A stretch of DNA of 64,000 nt from Prochlorococcus marinus XMU1411 (GCF_017696075.1 NZ_JAAORI010000003.1:434001-498000); one strand, 5' to 3'. Numbered from the stretch's first letter, positions 19,138 through 27,028 are shown. Numbers and translations are program-made. The notes: generated by a model not told the origin, from the letters alone.

Positions 19138-20196
19138 GTGAAAAATGATGCGTTGCTAATTGATGATCTGCATCATAAATATGATAAGCGAGAATATTCA
19201 AATTGGATATTAAATAAAATTAACCTGAAAATTGAAAATGGGGAATTATTAGGTTTGCTTGGTCCTTCTGGTTGTGGAAAAACTACACTTTTGAGATTAA
19301 TCGCAGGGTTCGAATATCCCTCAAAAGGAAGGATTTCTCTAAATAATAAAGAAATTTCAAGTAGAAAAAAAATTCTCAGCCCTGAAAAAAGAAATATTGG
19401 TATGGTTTTTCAAGATTACGCACTTTTCCCTCACTTGACCGTTTTAGAAAATGCGATGTTTGGTTTGAAAAACAAAAAAGATAGATCTAGAGTTGACTAT
19501 TTGTTAAATGTTGTTGGTCTTGATAGTTTGATTGGAAGATACCCACATGAATTGTCTGGAGGACAAAAACAAAGACTCGCAATAGCGAGGGCTCTTGCTC
19601 CTGGAACTAATTTTATTTTATTAGATGAACCCTTTTGTAGTCTTGATATGCATGTCAAACTTAAATTGAGAAGTGAACTGCCGAATATTTTAAGAGGTTG
19701 CAACGCAAGCGGATTGATGGTTACTCATGATCCTGAAGAAGCCATGTCAATTTGCGATAAAGTTGCCGTAATGAATGAAGGTGAAATTCATCAAATAGAT
19801 ACACCAATTAACCTTCTAAATAATCCAAAGACTACATTTGTTAGTAGCTTTATTTTAGGAAATAACATTATAAATCTAAAAAAAACTGAAAAATCATTTA
19901 TGTCTTGCTTAGGGGAAATAAATAGTTCAGGGTTATTAAACAATACTCATATCAAAAGAATGTCAATTTCACCTAAATTTATTTCAATTAAAAAATCAGA
20001 ATCTGGGAATGCGAATGTAATATCTAAAGAATTTTTTGGTGAATTTTTTATCTATAAAGTATCTATTAATGATAACATTTTGAGGGTAAGAACTAATATT
20101 AATAATCTCCTAAATAACGGTGATAAATGTTCTCTTTCTATAAATAAAAATAGTTATTATTTTTTATATCCTGGTGCACATAAGGTATATATATAA
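19138..20196 (+). CDS. ABC transporter ATP-binding protein, FbpC/FutC-like (ferric iron or related)
   Basis: A 352-residue importer ATPase. Walker A GPSGCGKTT near residue 42, Q-loop VFQDYALFPH, signature LSGGQKQRLAIARAL, Walker B FILLDEPF and the switch His in VTHDPEEA. A C-terminal regulatory region of about 100 residues (TOBE-like) fits the CysA/FbpC/PotA group. The adjacent ferritin and Fur boxes favour iron, but permease and binding-protein genes are not next to it. Starts with GTG at 19138; no ATG nearby fits. Confidence 0.85.
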   Translation: MKNDALLIDDLHHKYDKREYSNWILNKINLKIENGELLGLLGPSGCGKTTLLRLIAGFEYPSKGRISLNNKEISSRKKILSPEKRNIGMVFQDYALFPHLTVLENAMFGLKNKKDRSRVDYLLNVVGLDSLIGRYPHELSGGQKQRLAIARALAPGTNFILLDEPFCSLDMHVKLKLRSELPNILRGCNASGLMVTHDPEEAMSICDKVAVMNEGEIHQIDTPINLLNNPKTTFVSSFILGNNIINLKKTEKSFMSCLGEINSSGLLNNTHIKRMSISPKFISIKKSESGNANVISKEFFGEFFIYKVSINDNILRVRTNINNLLNNGDKCSLSINKNSYYFLYPGAHKVYI

Positions 20197-20203
20197 AATT
20201 TAT

Positions 20204-20326
20204 TTATAGGCAATTACACTTCCCCCCCTTCCAATTAGAGCATTTTTTCTTTTTACATTTCTTTTTTTTACTTAAATATATTTTATTAGTTAATAGTAGT
20301 TCAGAAAAACTGTAGTCTAAACTCAT
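20204..20326 (-). CDS. Putative 40-residue Cys/Lys-rich peptide under a Fur-box-like site
   Basis: A 41-codon frame from ATG 20324-20326 to TAA 20204-20206. The N-terminal half is ordinary (MSLDYSFSELLLTNKIYL). The C-terminal half is basic and cysteine-rich, with C24, C29, C37 and C39 (C-x4-C-x7-C-x-C) among about ten lysines. No gene is annotated opposite it. It starts 10 bp downstream of a Fur-box-like sequence, the same geometry as the Crp-family gene 1.5 kb away. No clear ribosome-binding site. The A/T runs could produce Lys codons by chance, so coding is plausible but unproven; a small RNA is the alternative. Confidence 0.4.
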   Translation of the reverse strand: MSLDYSFSELLLTNKIYLSKKKKCKKKKCSNWKGGKCNCL

Positions 20327-20336
20327 TTATAGTATT

Positions 20337-20355
20337 GCGATTGATTTTCATTATC
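20337..20355. promoter_or_regulatory. Fur-box-like site in the ferritin upstream region
   Basis: The 19-mer GCGATTGATTTTCATTATC matches 14 of 19 positions of the classical Fur box GATAATGATAATCATTATC, with the right half fully conserved. It is 10 bp upstream of the 40-codon minus-strand frame and about 85 bp upstream of the ferritin start. By position it could repress the minus-strand transcript when iron is sufficient. Confidence 0.5.
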
Positions 20356-20439
20356 ATATTATTTAATTTAATTTAAAGGTTTTATTTATTACTTATTTAT
20401 ACAAAATGTTGTATTATTTAACTAGTTATTTATTTAATA

Positions 20440-20994
20440 ATGAACGAAAATAATTCAAAGACAAAGAAATTAGTTAATTTTGGTCCATCTGGAAGAGCTG
20501 TGGCTCAACCAATGGACGTTAGTTTATTGGATAATATTTTTGAACATCTAACAATGGAAAGATATGCCAATGTTCAATATTTTTCAATATACCTCTGGTT
20601 TCAAGAGAGGGATTTAAATGGTTTTGCCTCACATTTTTTAAGTGAATCACAAGGTGAAATGGAACATGCTCAGAAATTTGCAGATTACTTAATAGCAAGA
20701 GGACAAAGTGTAAAATTAGATGAAATTCCCGTACCCGTTCAAACATGGGATTCTATAGAGGAGCTGATTTCTTATTCTTTTAACATGGAGGCTGATTTAA
20801 CTTCATCTCTACAACAACTCTATTCCATATCAGAAAGAATTTCAGATACAAGAACTAATGTATTTTTAGATCCTATTATAGAGGCTCAAACGCAATCAGA
20901 AGATGAATTTGCGAACATACTGGGGAAGGTAAAGTTTGCTTCTAACCAACCTTCTGCAATCTTATTGATAGATAGTGATTTAAAGAAAAAATAA
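20440..20994 (+). CDS. Ferritin (non-haem iron storage)
   Basis: A 184-residue four-helix ferritin. After an N-terminal tail of about 30 residues, helix A has MERYANVQYFSIYLWFQER and helix B has SESQGEMEHAQKFADYL, whose Glu and His residues form the di-iron ferroxidase site. Later helices contain FNMEADLTSSLQQLYS and EAQTQSEDEFANIL. It oxidises Fe(II) and stores the mineral in a 24-mer shell. Stands between an iron-type ABC ATPase and a Fur-box-controlled regulator. Its 3' end overlaps the next minus-strand gene by 15 bp. Confidence 0.95.
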   Translation: MNENNSKTKKLVNFGPSGRAVAQPMDVSLLDNIFEHLTMERYANVQYFSIYLWFQERDLNGFASHFLSESQGEMEHAQKFADYLIARGQSVKLDEIPVPVQTWDSIEELISYSFNMEADLTSSLQQLYSISERISDTRTNVFLDPIIEAQTQSEDEFANILGKVKFASNQPSAILLIDSDLKKK

Positions 20995-21270
20995 ATTATT
21001 TTCAAATTTATTTTCATTCAATGTCCTTTTGCTGGTTTCAAGAAGTAACTTAGAAAAGTTTATTTTTTCATTATTTTTTTTATTTAAGAGCTCAGCTATT
21101 TTACAAATCTCATTTACTCTTTTAAAAATAGTTTTATTTTCAAAAAATAACCTTTCTTTTAATGCTTTATTATGAGTAGTTTTGAAAGATTGCTTTATGT
21201 TTCTGAGTCTATTTGTTAAAACATCAACTTCAATTAACAAGTTGTTAGTTAGTGATTGAGATTCCTTCAT
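20980..21270 (-). CDS. Small helical hypothetical protein
   Basis: A 96-residue, Lys/Asn/Glu-rich protein predicted as two or three long helices, possibly coiled-coil (LIEVDVLTNRLRNIKQ and later INFSKLLLETSKRTL). No Cys-rich motif besides a single C at about residue 54, and no membrane segment. It starts 6 bp after the Crp-family gene stop and is probably its operon partner. Tail-to-tail overlap with ferritin. Function unknown. Confidence 0.65.
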   Translation of the reverse strand: MKESQSLTNNLLIEVDVLTNRLRNIKQSFKTTHNKALKERLFFENKTIFKRVNEICKIAELLNKKNNEKINFSKLLLETSKRTLNENKFENNLFFL

Positions 21271-21276
21271 GATTTT

Positions 21277-21864
21277 TTATAGTGGTGATGTTTCAATAAA
21301 AGAGGGAGCAACACTAACTGTTTGGGTACCAATTGGGGCTATTAATAAATCAGATGATCTTAATTTTGAAATTAATCTTGTTGATGTTACTCGTGTTGAG
21401 CCAATTAATTCACCTATCCGCTCATGAGTTAACCTAAAAGGCAGCTCACACCATTGACCACATCTTCTTCCTAAACGATTTACTAGTATTGAAAATAAAG
21501 CTTGTAATCTTTGTTCTGCATTCCCTAAGTGCCTAATTCTAAGGAGTTGTAAAGTCCACTCATTTACAGCATCGTAACCAACATTATTATCAATACTTAC
21601 ATTGCTATGAAAAGATAAATCAGTAAGTGCTTCAACGCAAACACCTTCGCTACACAAAAGATCAGTTCTTAATTGATCACCTGATTGTAAGAAAGCAAGT
21701 GTCATGCCTTCAGTTTCTTCACAAGGACAATAAACTCTAGCTATTCCTCTTTCAACTTCTAAGCATGTACCTTTTGGCCTCGATGAAGGGTCTATTAAAA
21801 CGGTTTGTCCAGTTATTATCCTTACTGTTTTAGATGGAGATTCTCCATAATTATGGAAATTCAT
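21277..21864 (-). CDS. Crp/Fnr-family transcriptional regulator, cysteine-rich
   Basis: A 195-residue regulator with a reduced cNMP-like sensor half and a C-terminal winged helix (LPFRLTHERIGELIGSTRVT, the recognition region, near residue 142). Seven cysteines occur at about 34, 46, 48, 71, 76, 135 and 139, suggesting metal or redox sensing. I chose the ATG at 21862-21864: a longer start would translate the Fur box. The gene lies 12 bp downstream of that box, so iron probably controls it. Resembles the PtrA-type regulators of marine picocyanobacteria; that link is from memory. Confidence 0.85.
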   Translation of the reverse strand: MNFHNYGESPSKTVRIITGQTVLIDPSSRPKGTCLEVERGIARVYCPCEETEGMTLAFLQSGDQLRTDLLCSEGVCVEALTDLSFHSNVSIDNNVGYDAVNEWTLQLLRIRHLGNAEQRLQALFSILVNRLGRRCGQWCELPFRLTHERIGELIGSTRVTSTRLISKLRSSDLLIAPIGTQTVSVAPSFIETSPL

Positions 21865-21876
21865 TAAGTTAAACTT

Positions 21877-21895
21877 GATAATGAGAATTATTATC
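21877..21895. promoter_or_regulatory. Fur box upstream of the Crp-family gene
   Basis: GATAATGAGAATTATTATC matches the consensus Fur box GATAATGATAATCATTATC at 17 of 19 positions. It lies 12 bp upstream of the regulator's ATG, placing it over the likely promoter or transcript start. This is the best Fur site seen in the window. Confidence 0.75.
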
Positions 21896-21921
21896 AATTA
21901 TGCAATACAGAAAAACTTATT

Positions 21922-21940
21922 GCAATAGATTCTCATTATC
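21922..21940. promoter_or_regulatory. Second Fur-box-like site
   Basis: GCAATAGATTCTCATTATC matches 13 of 19 Fur-box positions, again with the right half best conserved. It is about 26 bp from the strong box, between the Crp-family gene and the divergent zinc-ribbon gene. It could act cooperatively with the first box or control the divergent gene. Confidence 0.45.
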
Positions 21941-22021
21941 AATGTTTGTTTTGAAGCTTTTCTTTACATAGTTTTTAAGAATATAATTTAAATAGAATTC
22001 TCAACAATTTTTTAATTTTAG

Positions 22022-22210
22022 ATGAGCCTAAATAGAGTTTGTTTTAATTGTGGAAGTTCTTCTTTCGTTTCAGATAGATCTTTAGGAGGTAAAATAGTTT
22101 GTTCTAAATGTGGTTCTTCTTCATTTAAAAATAAATCCTCTTCATTGTTCAAAAGGAAATACTTAATTTTCTTAGCTATTGGTATAGCTATTTTTATAAT
22201 TGTCCTTTAG
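22022..22210 (+). CDS. Zinc-ribbon membrane-anchored mini-protein
   Basis: A 62-residue protein with two CxxC knuckles (CFNCGSSSF at residues 7-15 and CSKCGSSSF further on), forming a zinc ribbon. A basic stretch (LFKRKY) follows, then one C-terminal membrane helix (LIFLAIGIAIFIIVL). Tail-anchored topology with the ribbon in the cytoplasm is likely. Its end overlaps the ABC gene on the other strand by 17 bp. Function unknown. Confidence 0.7.
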   Translation: MSLNRVCFNCGSSSFVSDRSLGGKIVCSKCGSSSFKNKSSSLFKRKYLIFLAIGIAIFIIVL

Positions 22211-22991
22211 TTAATCTGTTTATATTCCAAAATCCATTTTTTTTAATTACTTCTATATCAATTTCATACAACCTATTTAGATTTTTATTATTTATAACCT
22301 TATTTTGAGGTCCATCAGCGATTATCTCACCATTTTTTAACATTATTACTCTATCGTAAATTGAAGTAATCATTGAAATATTATGGGTTACACATAATAT
22401 TTTGGTATTTAATTTTGATAATTCATTAATCTTATCAATTACAAAAAACTGTGATTTATAGTCTAAATTTGCAATTGGTTCATCCAAGATTAATATATTT
22501 GGTTTGTTGATTAACGCTCTTGCAATAAGAGAAATTTGTTTTTCTCCATCTGATAAATATGAAAAATTTTTTCTTGATAATTTAGATATTTTCATATTTC
22601 TCATGATATTTTCTACCTCATAAAGATCTCTTTCAGATTTATTGGATATATAACAATATCTTCCATATAGTCCACTTAAAATTAAATCAAAAACTTGTAA
22701 ATTTGGATTTATTCTATTTTTTATATCATTATTTACGGTACTTATTCTTTTTCTTAGTTCCCATAAATTTATTAGTTCTTTGTCAAATATCTTTAGTGTC
22801 GATTCATTAGTTATTACTGGGTATATGTTTCTATTAATTACTTCTATTAAAGATGATTTACCTGAACCATTTGGTCCAATTAATATTACATTCTCTGAGT
22901 AGGCTATCTTTAAATTTAAATCTTTTATTACTCTAAAACCATCCTTAAAACAATTTATATTTTTCGCTTCGAGCCAAAACTTATTAACCAC
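22194..22991 (-). CDS. ABC-type ATPase (single domain)
   Basis: A 265-residue ATP-binding protein: Walker A GPNGSGKSS near residue 38, a weak signature YLSDGEKQISLIARAL, Walker B ILILDEPIANLD and VTHNISM. The signature reads LSDGE rather than LSGGQ, closer to ModF/YbbL-like or lipid/metal ATPases than to standard importers. No permease is adjacent; the 35-residue membrane peptide just upstream is the only membrane partner in the cassette. Substrate unknown. Confidence 0.8.
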   Translation of the reverse strand: MVNKFWLEAKNINCFKDGFRVIKDLNLKIAYSENVILIGPNGSGKSSLIEVINRNIYPVITNESTLKIFDKELINLWELRKRISTVNNDIKNRINPNLQVFDLILSGLYGRYCYISNKSERDLYEVENIMRNMKISKLSRKNFSYLSDGEKQISLIARALINKPNILILDEPIANLDYKSQFFVIDKINELSKLNTKILCVTHNISMITSIYDRVIMLKNGEIIADGPQNKVINNKNLNRLYEIDIEVIKKNGFWNINRLTKGQL

Positions 22992-23091
22992 TAAACTTGT
23001 TGATCCAAAATATAATCAATTGAATTGAGCTTAAAATAAATATAAAAAGATAAAGCCAATTCAACCATGAAGGTCTATCTACTTTCTTCAT
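22984..23091 (-). CDS. 35-residue single-pass membrane peptide
   Basis: A frame from ATG 23089-23091 to TAA 22984-22986 gives a peptide starting MKKVDRPSWLNWLYLF, with one hydrophobic helix (about residues 11-30), preceded by basic residues and Trp at the interface. It starts just 3 bp downstream of the Rieske gene stop and overlaps the ABC ATPase start by 8 bp. That tight, translationally coupled position supports real coding. Function unknown. Confidence 0.6.
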   Translation of the reverse strand: MKKVDRPSWLNWLYLFIFILSSIQLIIFWINKFSG

Positions 23092-23094
23092 TAA

Positions 23095-24417
23095 TTATAT
23101 TATTAACATAAAAAATATAAGTGGAGCAGCAAATCTTAAAAATGTTTTTCTAATAATATCTATATTATTTTTAATTTCTAATTTTTTTATCTCTGGAGGA
23201 TATTTCAATATAACTTTGTCGTATACATTGAGATTTTGAGCTTTATTAATATTTTTCCATGGTTCATCCTTATCTTCAGATTTCTTGTACCATTTCCAAA
23301 AGTAATTTATTATTCTGTCTTCTCCTAACAATTTTATTTCGTCTTTACTTATAAATCCCATACTGTGATTATATGTTTGAGTTTTTAAAATCATATAATC
23401 CTCATCAAATATTTTATAAAAAATCTTTCTTTGAGTCTCTTTAAATAACAAGAGATTATTAAGTAGTTTATTTCTTAAGAATTTCCTATAGTGTCTTACT
23501 ATTACTCTCGCTTTGTTATTTCCTAGTGGAATATGATCTAAAACTTGTAAATATCTGGCTAGAGAAGGATCCCCTTTATAAATTAATATTCTTCCAGGTG
23601 GAATGTACTTTATCCGGATAAATTCTTTTATTGGATCATTTTTATAGTAATAAATACTTTCAATGTATTTAGGTGTAACATTAATTTTCTGGTTAAAACT
23701 AACTAGTACATTCTTATTAACATCTTTATCGGGGATTGTATCGCCATGAACCCAAAAAAGATGAAGGATATCTAAATGATTTTCAATTATCCTTGACCAA
23801 TCACATTTAAAGTCAACTAATACCTCTTCAAATGCATAATCATCATGTAAAAAACCATTAGCGGATAAGTCGTAGTTACTTATAGGTGAATCTTCACTTA
23901 TATTGTTTAAATTAGTATCTGGCTTTTTAGAAAAATGTACAAAAATATATCCATTCTTTTCTAAAGCTTTGTATTGAGATAAGTGAATTCTTTTGGCGTA
24001 GTTATCGTAGTTATTATCAACTATGTGACTACATGTTATCCTATCGAGATTTTGACAACTTCCACCAGATGAGAATTTAGCTCCATGATATGGACAAGTT
24101 ATCACACCATCTGATAGTGTACCTCCAAAAAAGGAGGCCCCCCTATGTGGACAAATATTCTTAATGCATCTTACATTTTCATTCTCATCTCTATAAATAA
24201 CTAGAGGCTCATCATAGAGTGAAAAATAATGAAGTTTATTTTTTTTTAGTTCTTTTGAAGGACAAATTGCATACCAACCGAATAAACCTATTTTTAATTC
24301 ATTTTGATTTTCTCGAATATCTAACGAGTCAATTTTAACTACCGTTCCTTTTTTTAATGGCTTAAGAACGGTATTAAAGTCTTTTGATTTAAAAAAATTA
24401 ATTTGTCTGTTTTCCAT
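23095..24417 (-). CDS. Rieske-type non-haem iron oxygenase (PaO/Tic55-like)
   Basis: A 440-residue protein. The Rieske 2Fe-2S motif CPHRGASFFG (C-x-H) plus CPYHG (C-x2-H) lies around residues 89-113. The mononuclear-iron motif IIENHLDILHLFWVHG (N-x2-D-x2-H-x4-H) lies near residue 207. The C-terminus has a hydrophobic segment (FLRFAAPLIFFMLII), as in membrane-bound pheophorbide a oxygenase, Tic55 and Ptc52 relatives. Probably hydroxylates a pigment or lipid-like substrate; which one is unknown. First gene of a three-gene minus-strand cassette. Confidence 0.85.
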   Translation of the reverse strand: MENRQINFFKSKDFNTVLKPLKKGTVVKIDSLDIRENQNELKIGLFGWYAICPSKELKKNKLHYFSLYDEPLVIYRDENENVRCIKNICPHRGASFFGGTLSDGVITCPYHGAKFSSGGSCQNLDRITCSHIVDNNYDNYAKRIHLSQYKALEKNGYIFVHFSKKPDTNLNNISEDSPISNYDLSANGFLHDDYAFEEVLVDFKCDWSRIIENHLDILHLFWVHGDTIPDKDVNKNVLVSFNQKINVTPKYIESIYYYKNDPIKEFIRIKYIPPGRILIYKGDPSLARYLQVLDHIPLGNNKARVIVRHYRKFLRNKLLNNLLLFKETQRKIFYKIFDEDYMILKTQTYNHSMGFISKDEIKLLGEDRIINYFWKWYKKSEDKDEPWKNINKAQNLNVYDKVILKYPPEIKKLEIKNNIDIIRKTFLRFAAPLIFFMLII

Positions 24418-24575
24418 AAATTAATTTCTTTTTTTAATTGACTGTTTATCTTTCGGAACTATAACCCAAGTAAATAATCAATTTCTTATAAAAAGAAAAT
24501 TCTCTATTATTTGTAGCAATAATTATGTGGTTATTGAAAAATATTGATTCCCTGTCTTATTTATGTATCTTTATT

Positions 24576-24770
24576 TCATGTTTTTTGTATCTTTTGTGAT
24601 TCTTTCAAATTTTTTATGTAATCAATAGCATCATCAATATTTTTGTGGAAATTACACTGGCCTAAATAACAACCTATAAATCTTAAGAATTTTCTCTTGC
24701 CACCACTAATCTCATATCTATGTATTGTTCCCCCATCTATAGGAGCGTATATAAGTTCTGGTAATGCCAT
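24576..24770 (-). CDS. Small conserved hypothetical protein
   Basis: A 64-residue soluble protein (MALPELIYAPIDGGTIHRYE at the start; two cysteines in GCYLGQC). Start placed at the ATG at 24768-24770; an in-frame upstream codon would add eight residues of no evident value. No domain recognised. Stands alone between intergenic stretches of about 158 and 360 bp. Confidence 0.55.
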   Translation of the reverse strand: MALPELIYAPIDGGTIHRYEISGGKRKFLRFIGCYLGQCNFHKNIDDAIDYIKNLKESQKIQKT

Positions 24771-25133
24771 ATTTAATTTGTATTTAATACTCAATTAAAC
24801 AATAATTCATGTTCAAATACATTTCCATAGCTCAATTCATATATTTAATAATTAATTTACCTATTTTGGATAATTATTTATTGAATACCCAAATATTATT
24901 TTTTATCTATTAATTATTGATAGGGATTTTTATTATGCCAAAAGCATTTAGGCGTTTTTAAAAAAACTACTAAATAAATTCAAACTTTAAAGTACTCATT
25001 TATAGAGTTTTTATCTTCAAAAATATGAAATAACTGTTATTTTCAACAATTTTTTAATTTCTATATTTTTAATAAAACTTAGTCCGCAAAGTTAAATTCT
25101 AAACTATATTAATCCTGCAATTTATGAAATATT
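24771..25133. other. Gene-poor stretch
   Basis: Very AT-rich sequence without a convincing gene. A 34-codon hydrophobic plus-strand frame (24809-24913, starting MFKYISIAQFIYL) is the longest credible one and could be chance. Sequence near 24945-24965 (AAAAGC...GCGTTTTT) is a weak imperfect inverted repeat followed by A-rich sequence. I see no promoter or RNA element I can defend. Confidence 0.4.
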
Positions 25134-25475
25134 ATGATCAAAAGAGTTTTTACGATATTCATTTTAACTTTGCTTCTTCTATTTAATGGTCCCGTTTACT
25201 CATTAGATACTTCCTCTAAAACTCTTGAAAAGTATACTAAAAAGATTTCTAATAAGTTTACTAGAACTTATTGCAACACTACCAAATTCGGGATTTCTTA
25301 TGATGGAGCTTTGGCATTTGCTATTGGAGAGACTAATAAGGAATTTAAAAATAATAAACTCAATAAGTTTATAGATTATTCTCTATTAAAAAATTCAATA
25401 GTTAATGATTTAGAAAATAATTGCCAAGTTTATGATTTTGCCATTAGTAATTTAGAAAATTTAAAATTCAACTAG
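25134..25475 (+). CDS. Secreted hypothetical protein
   Basis: A 113-residue protein with a clear signal peptide (residues 1-23, VFTIFILTLLLLFNGPVYS) and a mature part of about 90 residues with two cysteines (YCNTT near 46; NNCQVYDF near 98) that could form a disulphide. Probably lumenal or periplasmic. No family recognised. Confidence 0.7.
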   Translation: MIKRVFTIFILTLLLLFNGPVYSLDTSSKTLEKYTKKISNKFTRTYCNTTKFGISYDGALAFAIGETNKEFKNNKLNKFIDYSLLKNSIVNDLENNCQVYDFAISNLENLKFN

Positions 25476-25497
25476 AAAGATGTAAATTGTTAAAGTC

Positions 25498-25680
25498 TTA
25501 TTTTTTACCTATCCAATCATTGGGTTTCTCCATCATCCATTCGAAAACCCCCTTAGCATCAAGGTTTTTAGATGCATAAACAAATAAAACTGGAAATATT
25601 AAAATTACCGCGCCAATAACTGCCAACTCTATCTTGCCGATCCCCATCTCAGTTAATGTTAAAGCAAAATAATTAATCAT
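25498..25680 (-). CDS. Small membrane protein
   Basis: A 60-residue protein with one strongly hydrophobic helix (IELAVIGAVILIFPVLFVYA) and a short polar tail ending FEWMMEKPNDWIGKK. I took the ATG at 25678-25680; a GTG at 25740 gives 20 more residues and an ATG at 25647 gives 11 fewer. Convergent with the secreted protein gene 22 bp away. Function unknown. Confidence 0.55.
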   Translation of the reverse strand: MINYFALTLTEMGIGKIELAVIGAVILIFPVLFVYASKNLDAKGVFEWMMEKPNDWIGKK

Positions 25681-25845
25681 TATCTTTATTGAATTAATAT
25701 TTATATCTACATAATTTACAAAAAATTTTAATTCTTTCACTTTTCTATTAGAAATCTTAATTTTTTATAGTGAAAGATATTTGTATAAAGTACCTATTTT
25801 ATTGGTGCAGACTTTTTAATAATTTTAGTAATATGCTTCTGTTTG

Positions 25846-25995
25846 ATGGTTATGAGTCATGAAATTATTATTTTCACACCTATTTTTACAGTATTGATTG
25901 GATTTATAGTTTTTAGAATTTTAAAAAAAAGAAAAAGATCAGCTAAAAGTATTTATAAATTAATAGATGATTTAGAAAAAAAATATATATATTAA
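25846..25995 (+). CDS. 49-residue single-pass membrane peptide
   Basis: A frame from ATG 25846 to TAA 25993-25995. One N-terminal hydrophobic helix (EIIIFTPIFTVLIGFIVFRI) is followed by a basic stretch (LKKRKRSAK) and an acidic-amphipathic tail, giving Nout-Cin topology by the positive-inside rule. A second ATG two codons on is an equally good start. Probably real because of its amphipathic layout, but no family is known. Confidence 0.45.
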   Translation: MVMSHEIIIFTPIFTVLIGFIVFRILKKRKRSAKSIYKLIDDLEKKYIY

Positions 25996-26016
25996 TTTCT
26001 TTTGTTGGAAAAAAAA

Positions 26017-26313
26017 TCAATCAAATTCTATACCAACCTCTTCTTTTAAATCTCTCTCCAAATCTGGAAGATGTGGTTCAACCCAATGGTCTTTGTTATC
26101 AATACCAGCTGCATTTACATAATTCATAATGTGTTGATCCACTTGCTTGTAAAGATCATGCAAATTTAAGTCCATACGAATATCATGCGCAATTTCAGAG
26201 ACTTGTTTTTCAGTTAGACAATGATCTGGATGAAGTAAATCACAACATGGAATTCTCTTCTCAATCAATTCATTTAGATTGATTTTTATTTCGTAATCTT
26301 GATGAACAGTCAT
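26017..26313 (-). CDS. Conserved hypothetical protein
   Basis: A 98-residue acidic soluble protein with a cluster of possible metal ligands near residues 23-32 (CCDLLHPDHC) and further His residues in HDLYKQVDQHIM and HWVEPHLPD. No known domain. The Cys/His cluster makes a metal-binding role possible, but that is inference only. Stand-alone gene in the small-gene stretch. Confidence 0.65.
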   Translation of the reverse strand: MTVHQDYEIKINLNELIEKRIPCCDLLHPDHCLTEKQVSEIAHDIRMDLNLHDLYKQVDQHIMNYVNAAGIDNKDHWVEPHLPDLERDLKEEVGIEFD

Positions 26314-26407
26314 TTATTTTATATCTTTAGTTTTATTCTAATTATGTTTAAGGTTTTGTATATATTTAGTCAAGAAACAAAGGTTTTTTATTATAAAAAG
26401 AATAATT

Positions 26408-26551
26408 TTAAATAAATAGATCTTCTAAATCTTTATACAAATCATCATTTTCCTTTTCTTTAGGGTCAAGGTGATCTAGTGAAAGTTCTTTTTTTGAGGT
26501 GTAGAAAAGATATCCAAGGGCTCCTAAAAGTAAAGTTGTTGGTAAAATCAT
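26408..26551 (-). CDS. 47-residue membrane peptide
   Basis: A frame from ATG 26549-26551 to TAA 26408-26410. It begins with a short hydrophobic helix (MILPTTLLLGALGYLFY) followed by an acidic tail (LDPKEKENDDLYKDLEDLF). Fits the pattern of the other tiny membrane proteins here. Together with the next gene it fills what would otherwise be a 314-bp gap. Confidence 0.45.
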   Translation of the reverse strand: MILPTTLLLGALGYLFYTSKKELSLDHLDPKEKENDDLYKDLEDLFI

Positions 26552-26582
26552 TAGTATTTAATTGACTTATAATGAATATAGT

Positions 26583-26612
26583 GCAACACTTTATACAGTC
26601 AAGTGCTGTACT
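26583..26612. repeat. Left flanking repeat / putative operator of the RHH gene
   Basis: Holds GCAACACT (26583-26590), the inverted repeat TACAG-N7-CTGTA (26594-26610) and the 11-mer AGTGCTGTACT (26602-26612). The same 11-mer and the reverse complement of GCAACACT recur just after the gene. It ends 15 bp before the start codon, as expected for an autoregulatory site of a ribbon-helix-helix protein. Confidence 0.5.
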
Positions 26613-26627
26613 TTAATTAATTTATAA

Positions 26628-27026
26628 ATGCCTACCAAGAAAAAAAGAGTTGGTTTTATCCCTAGAGAAGATGTTATGAGAATAATTGATAAGTTGAGCA
26701 TCGAGAACAATTTAAGTAATTCAAAAATAATAAGTATTTTAGTAGAAGAAGCACTTTCTATAAGGGGCATATTTAATAAAAATAATGGTAAAGCAACACA
26801 ATCATTTCAACTGCTAGAATCTCAATCAATAAACTTATATGATAATTCTGCTGACTTTATAGATAAATCAGAATCCTCAATCAATACTAAATCAGTAAAT
26901 CATCTTAATCCAAGTAATTCTATCCATTTAAATGAAGTTAATAACGAGTCTTTTGACTTGAAAACTTATAAAAAGTTTTTATCATTCCTTAAATTTCAGG
27001 AAATGACAGAAAAATATGATAATTAA
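26628..27026 (+). CDS. Ribbon-helix-helix (CopG/Arc-like) DNA-binding protein
   Basis: A 132-residue protein. Residues 6-47 fit the ribbon-helix-helix plan: strand KRVGFIPRED, helix VMRIIDKLSIENN, turn LSNSK, helix IISILVEEALSIRG. The rest is a polar, Ser/Asn-rich linker ending in a short helix (TYKKFLSFLKFQEMTEKY). RHH proteins often repress their own promoter or act as antitoxins; no toxin gene is obvious next door. Bracketed by an 11-bp direct repeat. Confidence 0.6.
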   Translation: MPTKKKRVGFIPREDVMRIIDKLSIENNLSNSKIISILVEEALSIRGIFNKNNGKATQSFQLLESQSINLYDNSADFIDKSESSINTKSVNHLNPSNSIHLNEVNNESFDLKTYKKFLSFLKFQEMTEKYDN

Positions 27027-27028
27027 GA

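Noticed and set aside
24809-24913. 34-codon hydrophobic plus-strand frame
   Set aside because: All hydrophobic, AT-driven codons, no ribosome site or partner; kept only as a note on the gap.
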